52,477 bases of DNA, from NCBI GenBank assembly GCA_947447825.1, contig CANFLL010000019.1, positions 1 through 52,477 on the forward strand, given 5' to 3'. The notes beneath the pieces were generated by a model. That model searched no databases. It saw only the letters and a program-made list of their open reading frames with translations, and was not told the origin of the DNA. This stretch comes from Chitinophagaceae bacterium (GTDB taxonomy: Bacteria; Bacteroidota; Bacteroidia; Chitinophagales; Chitinophagaceae). The first letter of the stretch is position 1, and the number at the start of each line of letters is the position of its first letter. Positions 15,921-25,369 of this stretch are shown one piece after another. A program made the position numbers and the translations under genes.

Positions 15921-16811
15921 ATGAAATATAAGATTATCCACAAAACAGAATATATCTATTACGAACCTATTAGTCTTTGCCACAATATGGCTCGTTTGGT
16001 GCCAAGGAGTACTACTTCTCAAAAATGCAATAAATCTACGGTAGTGATAGATCCAATGCCTGATGTGCTGAATGAATTCGAAGACTTTTTTGGTAATAAT
16101 GTTACCTATTTTGCAATTCAACGGGAGCATAAGTCATTATCAGTTACTGTTTCTTCTGAAATTGAGCGTGTGCCTGTAGATTTAAAACAAAGTATTGAAA
16201 CGTATGGAAAGGTTTCTTGGGAAGATGCAAGAATGCAGTTATACCAACAACGACTTGATTATATTGATGCACGCCAATATGTTCCAGAAACTGAGGCTAC
16301 AAAATTCGAGTCGGGAATTACCAATTATGCCTTAAAGTCTTTTACACCGGGTAGACCGATATATGAAGCAGTTTATGATTTGATGGAGCGCATCTTTAAG
16401 GATTTTCAATTTAAACCAGGGTTTACCACGGTGGCTACACCAATAGCCGAAGTGATGCAGTTGCGTAAAGGTGTTTGTCAGGATTTTGCACATGTGGGTA
16501 TCGCATGCCTTCGTTCTGTTGGTTTGCCAGCTAGATATGTTAGTGGATACATTGAAACGTTGCCACCACCTGGTGTAGAAAAGTTAGTAGGAGTAGATGC
16601 TTCTCATGCTTGGTTCTCTGCATTTATTCCAAATATTGGTTGGCTCGACTTTGACCCAACAAACAATGTTGTTCCCTCCAATCAACACATTACTATTGGA
16701 TGGGGTAGAGACTATTTTGATATTACACCACTCAAAGGAGTCATCCTCAGTAGTGGACCACATCGCCTTTCCGTTTCAGTAGATGTGAGGAGAATAGTAG
16801 TTGGTGGATAG
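15921..16811 (+). CDS. Transglutaminase-like cysteine protease/ligase family protein
   Basis: A 296-residue protein with an N-terminal beta-rich domain (about 1-95) and a transglutaminase-like core. The Cys-His-Asp triad is complete: C186 in GVCQDF, H229 in ASHAWF and D243 in WLDFDPTN. In this genomic setting such proteins are predicted to hydrolyse or transfer peptides made by the adjacent ATP-grasp/alpha-E protein. It starts 16 bp after that gene, so the two are surely one operon. The Anbu-type proteasome-like peptidase often found with the pair is absent here. Its last codons lie within a 28-bp perfect inverted repeat. Confidence 0.92.
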   Translation: MKYKIIHKTEYIYYEPISLCHNMARLVPRSTTSQKCNKSTVVIDPMPDVLNEFEDFFGNNVTYFAIQREHKSLSVTVSSEIERVPVDLKQSIETYGKVSWEDARMQLYQQRLDYIDARQYVPETEATKFESGITNYALKSFTPGRPIYEAVYDLMERIFKDFQFKPGFTTVATPIAEVMQLRKGVCQDFAHVGIACLRSVGLPARYVSGYIETLPPPGVEKLVGVDASHAWFSAFIPNIGWLDFDPTNNVVPSNQHITIGWGRDYFDITPLKGVILSSGPHRLSVSVDVRRIVVGG

Positions 16812-16893
16812 TTATTAGTTATTAGTGGTTTTGAAAATATATTCTCCTCTTACTTTTATATCATGAACCACTAATAACTAATAACTATCCACC
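16803..16893. terminator. Perfect 28-bp inverted repeat, convergent gene end
   Basis: Positions 16803-16830 are the exact reverse complement of 16866-16893, built from the heptamer-like units TAGTTAT/TAGTGGT. The left arm includes the last codons and TAG stop of the transglutaminase gene. A partial third copy of the right arm follows at about 16894-16912, next to the stop of the DUF2723 gene. It probably ends transcription of both convergent genes. Confidence 0.75.
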
Positions 16894-16914
16894 AACTATC
16901 CACTAATAACTATA

Positions 16915-19900
16915 CTAATGTGTTCCCAATTCAGGGGAAACAGCTTTTACTGATTCGAAGTTCTTCTTCATGTCTTCAAGACCTTTAATATAGCTTTCAG
17001 CAATTCTTCTTTCTTCTCCCATATTATCAGCTTTCTTACCTTCCAACGTATTGTAATATTTAATTTGTTGCTCCAAATCTTTCTTAACAGAAGCGTAAAC
17101 CTTTGCTGCCAATGTTTTATCATCTGCTCTGTAACAAGCCTCTAAAAACAATAAACTAGTACGGTTGTGCATGTTTCCACGACTAACCATTCCATATCCA
17201 AAGTTTTCTTGACTCATACCCTTATCAGCTTTTTCTAATAGTTTACGAGCATCTTCTTTTCTATTTCTTGAAGCAAGATAACTAGCCAATTCTCCATAAG
17301 CAGCACGAATAGAAAGTAAATGTCTGCGGTTTTCTTCATCATAATAAACACTTGGCAAATCTGCATTGCCAAAACCAAACTTGTTCATCATTTTGTCCAT
17401 TGCCCAATCTGCATTCCACTCATCACCTTCCACTGGAACTAACCGGTAGCTTAAACCATCCTTACGCAAGTACTTACCAAAGCCTAATTCACCAAAAGAA
17501 GAAGTGAAATAGATAGGACGTTTCCATTTGTTTGCAGCGATAATATTTAAGACGGCAATATCATTTTTGTATAAAGATGATTTAGGAATATCAAATTTCA
17601 ATTCATTCACCACACTGTCTTTTGCAGTAACTGTACCATTGCTACGAACAAGGTTTTTATCTACAGGAACAGTAATTTTATGTACAGGGAAAGTGTTTAT
17701 GAATTCATCTCCACCACGGCTTTGAACCTTATCAGCGTCATCACTGCCTACATATCTACGCATAATGGAGTCAATGTCATAGTATCTGGTATCTGGATAA
17801 CTAGCATTTGCTTGGAAAGGAACATAATCTCTCTTGCGCCCCTCTATCTGATCGATACTAAAGATTACATCTATAGAATCACTCTGATTAATTTTATAAC
17901 GTAGCTGGTTAATGTACCAGTCTATGCCTAATAAACTATTGTTTATAACCCTAATGTCTGGTCTGATACCTTCTACTTCTTGTGCATACCATAATGGATA
18001 AGTGTCGTTATCGCCAAAGGTGAATAGGATAGCGTTTGGTGCACAACTTTCCAGATAATCCTTTGCCAAATCTCTTGATAATGTTTTCTTACTACGGTCA
18101 TGGTCATCCCATTCTTGTTGTCCCATGATTACAGGTACTGCCAACAGACAGCTAAGAGTAGCCAATGTAGCAGCAACAGTTTGTGATAGTTTAAGTTTCG
18201 TTAACCATTCACTAACCATTAAAACGCCTAATCCAATCCAGATAGCATAGGCATAAAAACTTCCAGCAAATGCATAGTCACGCTCACGAGGCTGGTAGCC
18301 AGCCTGATTTAGGTAAAGTATGATTGCCAATCCTGTGAAAAAGAAAAATAAGAAAGTGACAAATCCATCACCTCTATTCTTTTTATATTGATAGTAAGCA
18401 CCCAATAAACCAAGAATAAATGGAAGCATAAACAATGTGTTATGCGCTTTATTGTTTTTCATACTATCAGGCATGGCAGATTGATCGCCTAAAAAGATGT
18501 TATCTATAAATGGTATACCAGAAAGCCAGTTACCATCGCGAACATTACCACCAAACATACCTTCTATATCATCTTGTTTGCCACTAAAATTCCACATGAA
18601 ATAACGGAAGTACATCCAGTAGAACTGATAAGAAACAAAGAAATAAACGTTGTCAGCTTGATTAGGTGTACGATCGTAACTTCCGTCCTTGTTTTTGTTT
18701 ATATCCAACATGTAAGCATAATAATCAGCATGATTCTGATCGTTACTAGCATCCCAAACACGTGGTAAAACCATTTTGTCGTCAGGAGAATACACATAGT
18801 GTCCATCCTTTCCAATTTCTATATACTTTTCCTTTCCTTTTTGGTATTTGGTATTAGTGGTTTTGTAGTCAACTGGTTGTGCCGTAAACTTCTGACCGTA
18901 TAATAATGGGAAATCACCATATTGATCACGGCCAAGATAACCAACAAGGCTAATAGGATTATCAACGTTATACATGTCAATTGCAGGGTCTGCACTACTA
19001 CGAATCATGGTAGTAAGGTACGAGCTATACCCTATCAGCATGAAAGCAAAACTCCAAAGTCCAACACGCAACATAGCCCAACCATTCTTGTTTGCAATGC
19101 GCAATCCATACCAAATTCCTACTGCTATTAAGATGAAAGCAAACGTAAATCCAGAGAAGAAAGGCAGATTGAAATTATTAACAAAAAGTCTGTCGAAATA
19201 GCCAGCAAAGCCGATACTGTACTGAATTACCCCTACTTGAACGATGCCAAGTAAAACTCCTCCAATTACAAAGAATATGTAAACACCACCTGCAAATTCT
19301 TTATTTCCCTTACTAATCTTTTCAATTAAAAATAATATGGCAACCGCAATAATAGTTCCCAATATCATCAAACCTCCAACGGTTGTGTCAACAGCTAAAC
19401 CGCGTGATTCGTTGGCTTCACCATTTGCGCTTAACAAAGCTAAGATGAAAGCAAGAATACCGCCTCCAATTACGATTCTTAAAAACCACGTACGAATTTC
19501 TTTGTAGTTAAATGTATGTTGTCTTCTGTAATAGTACACCATCACAGTTGCAGGTATGGTTAATAAGCTTAGTAAGTGTACACCAATAGATAAACCAATC
19601 ATAAAGAATACAGCGATAATCCATCTGTCAGAGCCTGGTTCATCAGCGTTTTGTTCCCATTTAAGGATGCACCAAAACACCACTGCGGTAAAAAAGGAAC
19701 TCATGGCATAAACTTCACCTTCCACTGCACTATACCAAAAGCTATCACTGAACGTGTAAGCCAATGCTCCTACCACACCAGCACCCATAATGCTCCATGT
19801 TTGGTAAGCTGTAAGGGTATCAGTAACATTTACTTTTAGTATTCTACGAGCGAAATGGGTGATGCTCCAGAACAGAAATAAGATAGAGAAACCACTACCT

Positions 19901-20151
19901 AAAGCACTTAGGGTATTGACTGCTTTGGCAGCAGTGAGGGGATTGTTTCCAAAAAGTATAATGAATATTCTTCCTAACAAAATAAATAACGGGGCTCCTG
20001 GTGGGTGAGGTATCTGTACTTTAAAACAGCTACTTACAAACTCTCCACAATCCCAAAAGCTACCTCCAGCCTCTGCGGTTAGGATATAAACGGTACAAGC
20101 TATGAGGCATACTGCCCATCCTACAATGTTGTTGACCTTACTAAAATTCAT
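16915..20151 (-). CDS. DUF2723 family polytopic membrane protein (predicted glycosyltransferase-like)
   Basis: A protein of 1078 residues from ATG 20151. The N-terminal half is a polytopic membrane domain carrying the DUF2723 signature GGSFWDCGEF and HPPGAPLFILLGR close to the first helices, which resembles the acidic loop of GT-C type mannosyltransferases (PMT, TMEM260). The C-terminal third is soluble and helical, with TPR-like segments after residue 950. An upstream in-frame ATG at 20184 is unlikely because a TAnnTTTG element (20178-20185) overlaps it. Protein O-glycosylation at the membrane is a plausible role by homology, but the donor and acceptor are not shown. Confidence 0.88.
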   Translation of the reverse strand: MNFSKVNNIVGWAVCLIACTVYILTAEAGGSFWDCGEFVSSCFKVQIPHPPGAPLFILLGRIFIILFGNNPLTAAKAVNTLSALGSGFSILFLFWSITHFARRILKVNVTDTLTAYQTWSIMGAGVVGALAYTFSDSFWYSAVEGEVYAMSSFFTAVVFWCILKWEQNADEPGSDRWIIAVFFMIGLSIGVHLLSLLTIPATVMVYYYRRQHTFNYKEIRTWFLRIVIGGGILAFILALLSANGEANESRGLAVDTTVGGLMILGTIIAVAILFLIEKISKGNKEFAGGVYIFFVIGGVLLGIVQVGVIQYSIGFAGYFDRLFVNNFNLPFFSGFTFAFILIAVGIWYGLRIANKNGWAMLRVGLWSFAFMLIGYSSYLTTMIRSSADPAIDMYNVDNPISLVGYLGRDQYGDFPLLYGQKFTAQPVDYKTTNTKYQKGKEKYIEIGKDGHYVYSPDDKMVLPRVWDASNDQNHADYYAYMLDINKNKDGSYDRTPNQADNVYFFVSYQFYWMYFRYFMWNFSGKQDDIEGMFGGNVRDGNWLSGIPFIDNIFLGDQSAMPDSMKNNKAHNTLFMLPFILGLLGAYYQYKKNRGDGFVTFLFFFFTGLAIILYLNQAGYQPRERDYAFAGSFYAYAIWIGLGVLMVSEWLTKLKLSQTVAATLATLSCLLAVPVIMGQQEWDDHDRSKKTLSRDLAKDYLESCAPNAILFTFGDNDTYPLWYAQEVEGIRPDIRVINNSLLGIDWYINQLRYKINQSDSIDVIFSIDQIEGRKRDYVPFQANASYPDTRYYDIDSIMRRYVGSDDADKVQSRGGDEFINTFPVHKITVPVDKNLVRSNGTVTAKDSVVNELKFDIPKSSLYKNDIAVLNIIAANKWKRPIYFTSSFGELGFGKYLRKDGLSYRLVPVEGDEWNADWAMDKMMNKFGFGNADLPSVYYDEENRRHLLSIRAAYGELASYLASRNRKEDARKLLEKADKGMSQENFGYGMVSRGNMHNRTSLLFLEACYRADDKTLAAKVYASVKKDLEQQIKYYNTLEGKKADNMGEERRIAESYIKGLEDMKKNFESVKAVSPELGTH

Positions 20152-20177
20152 GTCCTTTGTTTTATTAAAAGTGTGGG

Positions 20178-20185
20178 CAAACATA
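20178..20185 (-). promoter_or_regulatory. Candidate -7 element for the DUF2723 gene
   Basis: Read on the minus strand, TATGTTTG fits TAnnTTTG. A start of transcription near 20174 gives a leader of about 23 nt to ATG 20151 and would exclude the upstream ATG at 20184. No TTTG at the standard -33 spacing was found. Confidence 0.4.
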
Positions 20186-20332
20186 GTTTATTGAATTGAA
20201 ATATGGAATTTTGGATGCTAAACAAAACGGTGTGATTATTACTTAAATACAAAAAATGCAAATTATTTAACAATATTATCCTGCAAACAACTTGTAAAGC
20301 ATTTTTACTTTTCCTTTGCCACCGTAGATAAA

Positions 20333-21157
20333 ATGAGTTTAATGAAAAGAATGATAAATAATACAAAATACCTTTTGCCCCTTTTCTTCCTTGTAGCATG
20401 TGGTAATGGTGACATTAAAAACCCTCCTACAACCAATAACGCAACTAATGAACCTCCACAACTTACCTACACCATTGCAAATCAATTTCCACATGACACG
20501 TCTACTTACACGGAAGGATTGGAATTTAATGATAATGTTTTATATGAAAGTGGTGGACAGTATGGGGTAAGTAAATTGGCAACAGTCGATTTGAAAACAG
20601 GACAATCTACCAAAAAGACACCATTAGATAAAAAATATTTTGGTGAAGGAATAACCATCTTGAACAACAAGATTTATCAAATGACATGGAAAGAAAAGAC
20701 CTGTTTTCAATATGATGCTAAAACCTTTGCCAAGCAAAAAGAATTTACTTACGATGGGGAAGGGTGGGGCATGACAAACAATGGCAAGCAGCTAATCAAC
20801 AGCGATGGCAGCAACAACCTTTATTTCCGTGACCCTGAAACGTTTAAAGTGTTGAGCATTGTGGGAGTAACAGATAATAATGGACCCGTTGCGAACATTA
20901 ATGAACTGGAATATATTAATGGATTTATATTAGCCAATATTTGGCAATCGGACATCATCATTAAGATTGACCCTGAAAGTGGAAAGGTTTTAGGCAAAGC
21001 AGATTTTAGCGGAACGAAAGAGAAATATTTTCCTGAGTATGCAGAAAAAGCGGAAGTGCTAAATGGTATTGCTTACGATAATGCCACCAAAAAATTGTTT
21101 ATTACAGGGAAGTATTGGCCAAAAATATTTGAAGTGAAAGGCCTTACAGAAAAGTAG
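20333..21157 (+). CDS. Glutaminyl-peptide cyclotransferase, lipoprotein
   Basis: A 274-residue protein with a lipoprotein signal peptide (LLPLFFLVAC; lipidation at the Cys about residue 23). The mature part is a beta-propeller of the plant/bacterial glutamine cyclotransferase family: HDTSTYTEGLEFNDNVLYES, GEGITILNNKIYQMTWKEKT, a stretch ending NELEYINGFILANIWQSD, and the C-terminal VLNGIAYDNATKKLFITGKY-WP. It converts N-terminal Gln of peptides to pyroglutamate, outside the cytoplasm. A second ATG (20342) could also serve as the start. It is followed by a strong terminator. Confidence 0.9.
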   Translation: MSLMKRMINNTKYLLPLFFLVACGNGDIKNPPTTNNATNEPPQLTYTIANQFPHDTSTYTEGLEFNDNVLYESGGQYGVSKLATVDLKTGQSTKKTPLDKKYFGEGITILNNKIYQMTWKEKTCFQYDAKTFAKQKEFTYDGEGWGMTNNGKQLINSDGSNNLYFRDPETFKVLSIVGVTDNNGPVANINELEYINGFILANIWQSDIIIKIDPESGKVLGKADFSGTKEKYFPEYAEKAEVLNGIAYDNATKKLFITGKYWPKIFEVKGLTEK

Positions 21158-21176
21158 GTTTAAGATGTGGAAATTT

Positions 21177-21210
21177 AATAAACGCCCTTAATAATTTAAG
21201 GGCGTTTATT
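21177..21210 (+). terminator. Intrinsic terminator after the cyclotransferase gene
   Basis: AATAAACGCCCTTA (21177-21190) pairs perfectly with 21197-21210 across a 6-nt loop. The GC-rich centre and T-rich 3' end fit rho-independent termination about 20 bp after the stop codon. Confidence 0.85.
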
Positions 21211-21372
21211 AAAATGTTATGTAGGTTTTCTTGATAGAAAGTATAGTTCAAGTGCTAAAATTTATCAAGTAACAAGTTTTTTTAAGGAATCTAGTCTAAA
21301 AAAGGTTAGCAACTTTAACTTCAATGCAGTGTCATTTCAAATGATTACTTTCAAATTACACCTTTCAATTTC

Positions 21373-21816
21373 CTAAGCTTCCGAAGTTTCATCTTTTGTT
21401 TCTTCTGCTGCATCTACCTCATCAGCTTCGTCCTCTATAAGTTCTATGGTTATTGCATGTTGTTTAATAGATTTAAACCATCGCACCATCTTCTTCATAT
21501 CACTGGCATACACTCTGTCAAAATCCAGATCAGGAAATACAATTGTGAAGTATTCTTTTGTTGCTTTTGCATCTTTTTCATCTGGAACAACCTCTTTTGA
21601 AGCATCCATTGCTAAAAACACTTTCGCCAGTTTAACGTTTTCTCTTATAGTAAAAACTTCAATTGATTCTAATTGCGAGAATGTGTTGCTTCTTGATGAA
21701 ACAAATTTTACTGACTTATCGTCTAGGCTTCTAACTAAAATGCCTTCTCCTTTTTTTCCAAAGATTTCATACAAACCAGATAATCCTGTTACTGCTATTA
21801 ATTTGCTATATTCCAT
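21373..21816 (-). CDS. DUF5606 family protein
   Basis: A 147-residue cytoplasmic protein with the N-terminal pattern LIAVTGLSGLYEIFGKKGEG of DUF5606, a small Bacteroidota family of unknown function, and an acidic low-complexity C-terminus rich in Glu/Asp/Ala. The N-terminal half looks like a small beta-barrel. No enzymatic motif is visible. It diverges from tex across a 1.15-kb gap containing array C. Confidence 0.8.
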   Translation of the reverse strand: MEYSKLIAVTGLSGLYEIFGKKGEGILVRSLDDKSVKFVSSRSNTFSQLESIEVFTIRENVKLAKVFLAMDASKEVVPDEKDAKATKEYFTIVFPDLDFDRVYASDMKKMVRWFKSIKQHAITIELIEDEADEVDAAEETKDETSEA

Positions 21817-22235
21817 TTATTAATTTTTCATCGGCAAAATAAAGGGAAATGAAGAAAACTAGATTTCTTTTTAAGTTCGTGTATAAAATCATTCTCATAA
21901 ATAACAGGCTGGTAACATTTTAAAAGATGGGTTATTTTATTGAATAATGTGGATTGTGTACCTCTAAAAACCCGTTTTCTGTTGATGAATATTTTTTCAT
22001 TCCATAAAATTTCACCACTCACCATTAGCCATTAATCAATGATCAATAATTCTACTTTCACTGATTATATTGATTGTTATCCATCAGGGGCTATACTGCT
22101 AATTTCAGGAGGAAAAGCGATAAACTTTTATACACCCGTTCCAACTCTAAGAATGTTCTAAACATTCTAGAAGCTTATCCCAAACACGCAGAATATAAAA
22201 TTGAGTACATTCTTTTGTCCTCTTTCTTCTATTTA
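21817..22235. other. Intergenic region upstream of the DUF5606 gene
   Basis: No gene I can support; a 65-residue minus frame (21828-22025) has no family features. A perfect 8-bp inverted repeat (AGAATGTT-cta-AACATTCT, 22150-22168) could be an operator, but its position about 330 bp from the nearest start leaves that open. Confidence 0.45.
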
Positions 22236-22441
22236 TTCAACTGAATCAAGCTTAAATTCACTTGAGTCACTCAATGACTCAGGTGAGTCAGTCCACGACT
22301 CACCTGAGTCAGACAAAGATTCACCTGAGTGAGTCGACGACTCACTTGAGTCAGACAAAGATTCAGTTGAGCGAGTCGACGACTCACCTGAGTCAGACAA
22401 GGACTCACCTGAGTCGTGGACTGACTCAAGTGAATAAATGA
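22236..22441. repeat. 21-bp tandem array C (9 units plus a partial)
   Basis: Nine full 21-bp units and a 17-bp remnant. The core is GACTCA-nn-TGAGTC, with centre CC or GG and minor variants. Spacers alternate between an AGACAAAGA type and a GTCGACGA type, so units 4-5 and 6-7 form a 42-bp dimer repeat (22299-22340 versus 22341-22382, 4 differences). The minus strand has an 83-residue frame (22233-22484) that translates the array as S-x-S-D-S-G-E heptads; I treat it as a by-product. It lies in the divergent region between the DUF5606 gene and tex. Confidence 0.93.
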
Positions 22442-22837
22442 CGCTTTTTGATGCTAAAATTGCTAAAGTAAATGATGTATTCATTGACAGTAAAGGGTTT
22501 TAAGGAGTTTATAGATTATACTCAGCAGAATTTGGTTTGCGCAATGAGAGAAACTTCAATCATTTGGAGTAAAGGGAGTTAATCATTCCTTTCGGTCAAA
22601 AATCAATATTCACACGTGTAACCAAACTCAATAATTTATTTTTACAAAACAAGGGTTTGTCTGTTTTAATAAGGATTTTGAATAATAAAAAATGCTTAGC
22701 CTAAAATATTACACACAAACTATATGAAATCTAATGTGTCAATGTAGAATTAATATCTCAAAAAAACCTTATCCCCACCCTTTGTTCTTTAGTTCGCATC
22801 CCTTTACATTCGCCACCCGATTAATTAATAAAAGTTC
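22442..22837. other. Intergenic stretch between array C and the tex-proximal hairpin element
   Basis: About 400 bp of AT-rich sequence. I found no gene, clear promoter or RNA in it. Confidence 0.5.
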
Positions 22838-22932
22838 ACCACAAGGAACACAAAGAAAAGATGCACTAGGAACACAAAGATTTGCTTAATACCTTGTGGT
22901 CCTAGTGATAATCATTGTGTTCTTTGTGGTAA
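22838..22932. repeat. ACCACAAAG-type hairpin element, copy 1 (upstream of tex)
   Basis: The outer arms ACCACAAGGAACACAA (22838-22853) and TTGTGTTCTTTGTGGT (22917-22932) pair with one mismatch. The inner arms CACTAGGAACACAAAG and CCTTGTGGTCCTAGTG also pair imperfectly. The element ends 36 bp before the tex start. Related elements precede ccmC and gdh. Confidence 0.75.
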
Positions 22933-22968
22933 AGATTTTCTAATAATAAAATAGAACAAGTAAGAGAT

Positions 22969-25209
22969 ATGAATCAGTTTGAACAAATCATTGCAGGTAA
23001 AATGAACCTGAAAATAGCACAAATAGAAGCAGTTTTGGCTCTATTTGCTGAAGGTGCCACCATCCCATTTATTGCTCGTTACCGAAAAGATAAAACAGGT
23101 GCATTGGATGAAGTGCAGATTCAACAGATTCAAGATGAGATGAAAACCTTGACAGAATTTGCTGAAAGAAAAGAATTTATCATTAAAACAATTACCGAAC
23201 AAGGTAAAATGACGGAAGATCTGCAAGGCAAAATTGATAAAGCAATAACGATCACCGACTTGGAAGATATTTATCTCCCTTATAAACCAAAACGGAAAAC
23301 CAAGGCTCAAACAGCAAGAGAAAATGGCTTAGAACCTTTATCTGTATTGATATTATCGCAAGTGCCAACAGATTTAGAATCAGTTGCAAAAGAATACCTA
23401 AATGATAAGGTTTTAACGGTGGATGATGCATTGCAAGGTGCAAGAGACATCATTGCCGAACAGGTAAACGAAGATGCAACGGTGCGTGCCAAATTGAGAA
23501 AGTGCTTTGAAGATACTGCTACTTTTCAGAGTAAAGTGCTACCAGAAAAGGAGGCAGAAGCCATTAAATACAAAGATTATTTCGATTTTAGTGAACCTAT
23601 TCACAAGATTCCTTCACACAGAATATTGGCCATATTGCGTGGCTTTCTTGAAGGACACTTACGAATGAATATTGCTCCACTTGAGGAAGAAGCCATTGAT
23701 TTGATAGAAAACATCTATATAAAAGAAAGCCTGAACAGCTCGGTAGAACAGGTAAAGAAAGCCATTAAGGATTCGTACAAAAGATTGTTGCATCCTAGTT
23801 TGGAGACAGAATTTAGAACTACTTTAAAGGCAAAAGCCGATGAGGAAGCGATAAATGTGTTTGCCGAAAACCTAAAGCAGTTGTTGTTGAGTGCACCATT
23901 GGGAAGTAAGCGTGTATTGGCTATTGACCCCGGTTATCGTACAGGTTGCAAAGTGGTTTGCCTAGATGAACAGGGTGCGTTATTAAAAACAAGCCTCATC
24001 TACATTCACGAAGGAAACAAGCAGCTTGAAGCTGGATATATCATCAAAGATTTAGTAGCTAAATATAACATTGAAACATTTGCCATTGGCGATGGAACGG
24101 CGGGCAGGGAAACGGAACAATTTATTAAATCGCTACAATTAAACATCCCTATTTTCTTGGTGAATGAGGATGGCGCTAGCATTTATTCCGCTTCGGAAGT
24201 AGCAAGAGAAGAGTTTCCGAACGAGGATATTACTGTGAGGGGTTCTGTGAGCATTGGGCGCAGATTGATGGATCCATTGGCTGAATTGGTTAAACTTGAC
24301 CCGAAAAGTATTGGCGTAGGGCAATATCAACACGACGTTAACCAGAGCAGACTTAAAGAAAAGCTCGACCAGACAGTGGTGAGCTGCGTGAACCAAGTGG
24401 GGGTTAACCTTAACACTGCCAGCAAAAACCTATTGAGTTATGTGAGTGGCATTGGCAACACGATTGCCGAAAACATCATTACACACCGAAACGAAATTGG
24501 TAAGTTTACAAGCAGGGATCAGTTGATGAAAGTGCCTCGTTTGGGTGGCAAAGCATTTGAACAATGCGCGGGTTTCTTGCGCATTAAAGAAGGAACGAAT
24601 CCATTGGATGCGAGTTCTGTTCACCCCGAAGCTTACCCTATTGTGAAGAAGATTGCAGCCGACCTTAATGTGGATGTGAAGGAATTGGTGGGTAATGAAA
24701 CGCTCTTGAAAACAGTAGAACCTAGAAAATATGTTACCGAGCAGATTGGGGTATTAACCATTCAGGATGTATTGAAAGAGTTGAAAAAACCTGGCCTTGA
24801 CCCTAGAAGTTCTTTGGAACAGTTTGAATTTGCGGCTATATACAAAATAGAGGATGCCCAAGTTGGAATGATTGTGCCAGGTATGGTAACCAACATCACT
24901 CGCTTTGGTGCTTTTATAGATATTGGGGTTAAACAAGATGGATTGGTACATGTGAGCGAGATTTCGCATACGTACATCACCGACCCAAATGAGATTTTGA
25001 AGCTGAACGATAAGGTGATGGTAAAGATTACGGAAGTGGATATATCAAGGAAACGTATTGCACTTTCCATCAAACAAACACAAGAAGCTCCAGCTAAGAA
25101 AGGAGGTAGCCGACAATATAATAATGACAGAACAAAACCACAACAACCCGTGGAATCCAACAACATCAATGATGCTTTGTCGATGTTGAAAAAGAAGTTT
25201 GGGAAATAA
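22969..25209 (+). CDS. tex: Tex-type RNA-binding transcription accessory protein
   Basis: A 746-residue protein with the full Tex layout: an N-terminal helical domain (about 1-190, beginning with EGATIPFIARYRKDKTGALD), a YqgF-like RNase-H fold domain (from about 317, VLAIDPGYRTGCKV), tandem helix-hairpin-helix motifs (about 480-565) and a C-terminal S1 RNA-binding domain (about 630-700, GMVTNITRFGAFIDIGVKQD). Tex binds nucleic acids and influences transcription and RNA fate in the cytoplasm. Length is normal. A hairpin element precedes the gene, perhaps within its leader. Confidence 0.96.
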   Translation: MNQFEQIIAGKMNLKIAQIEAVLALFAEGATIPFIARYRKDKTGALDEVQIQQIQDEMKTLTEFAERKEFIIKTITEQGKMTEDLQGKIDKAITITDLEDIYLPYKPKRKTKAQTARENGLEPLSVLILSQVPTDLESVAKEYLNDKVLTVDDALQGARDIIAEQVNEDATVRAKLRKCFEDTATFQSKVLPEKEAEAIKYKDYFDFSEPIHKIPSHRILAILRGFLEGHLRMNIAPLEEEAIDLIENIYIKESLNSSVEQVKKAIKDSYKRLLHPSLETEFRTTLKAKADEEAINVFAENLKQLLLSAPLGSKRVLAIDPGYRTGCKVVCLDEQGALLKTSLIYIHEGNKQLEAGYIIKDLVAKYNIETFAIGDGTAGRETEQFIKSLQLNIPIFLVNEDGASIYSASEVAREEFPNEDITVRGSVSIGRRLMDPLAELVKLDPKSIGVGQYQHDVNQSRLKEKLDQTVVSCVNQVGVNLNTASKNLLSYVSGIGNTIAENIITHRNEIGKFTSRDQLMKVPRLGGKAFEQCAGFLRIKEGTNPLDASSVHPEAYPIVKKIAADLNVDVKELVGNETLLKTVEPRKYVTEQIGVLTIQDVLKELKKPGLDPRSSLEQFEFAAIYKIEDAQVGMIVPGMVTNITRFGAFIDIGVKQDGLVHVSEISHTYITDPNEILKLNDKVMVKITEVDISRKRIALSIKQTQEAPAKKGGSRQYNNDRTKPQQPVESNNINDALSMLKKKFGK

Positions 25210-25369
25210 GTAGGAAGAATTCAACATTCCGAAAGCCACACATTTTCGGAATGCTGAATAACCCTACAAGAAACTATACAACTTTTATTGAGAACACTGT
25301 AATGATTCTGGGGTAGCTTAATGTGAATATTTGTTGGTTGAAATTAATCAACAAATAAAACTTAGTAAA

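Noticed and set aside
20152-20184. Earlier start of the DUF2723 gene at 20184
   Set aside because: The extra residues precede the family start and overlap a candidate -7 promoter element.
21828-22025. 65-residue minus-strand frame upstream of the DUF5606 gene
   Set aside because: No recognisable family, signal or start context; likely a chance frame.
22233-22484. 83-residue Ser/Asp/Glu heptad protein over array C
   Set aside because: Array E has the same DNA motif and the same heptads but no start codon, and centre changes CC to GG swap Pro for Gly, so constraint is on DNA, not protein.
25331-25369. Upstream start for the small exported membrane protein
   Set aside because: The signal peptide begins at ATG 25370; the extension would bury it behind 13 polar residues.
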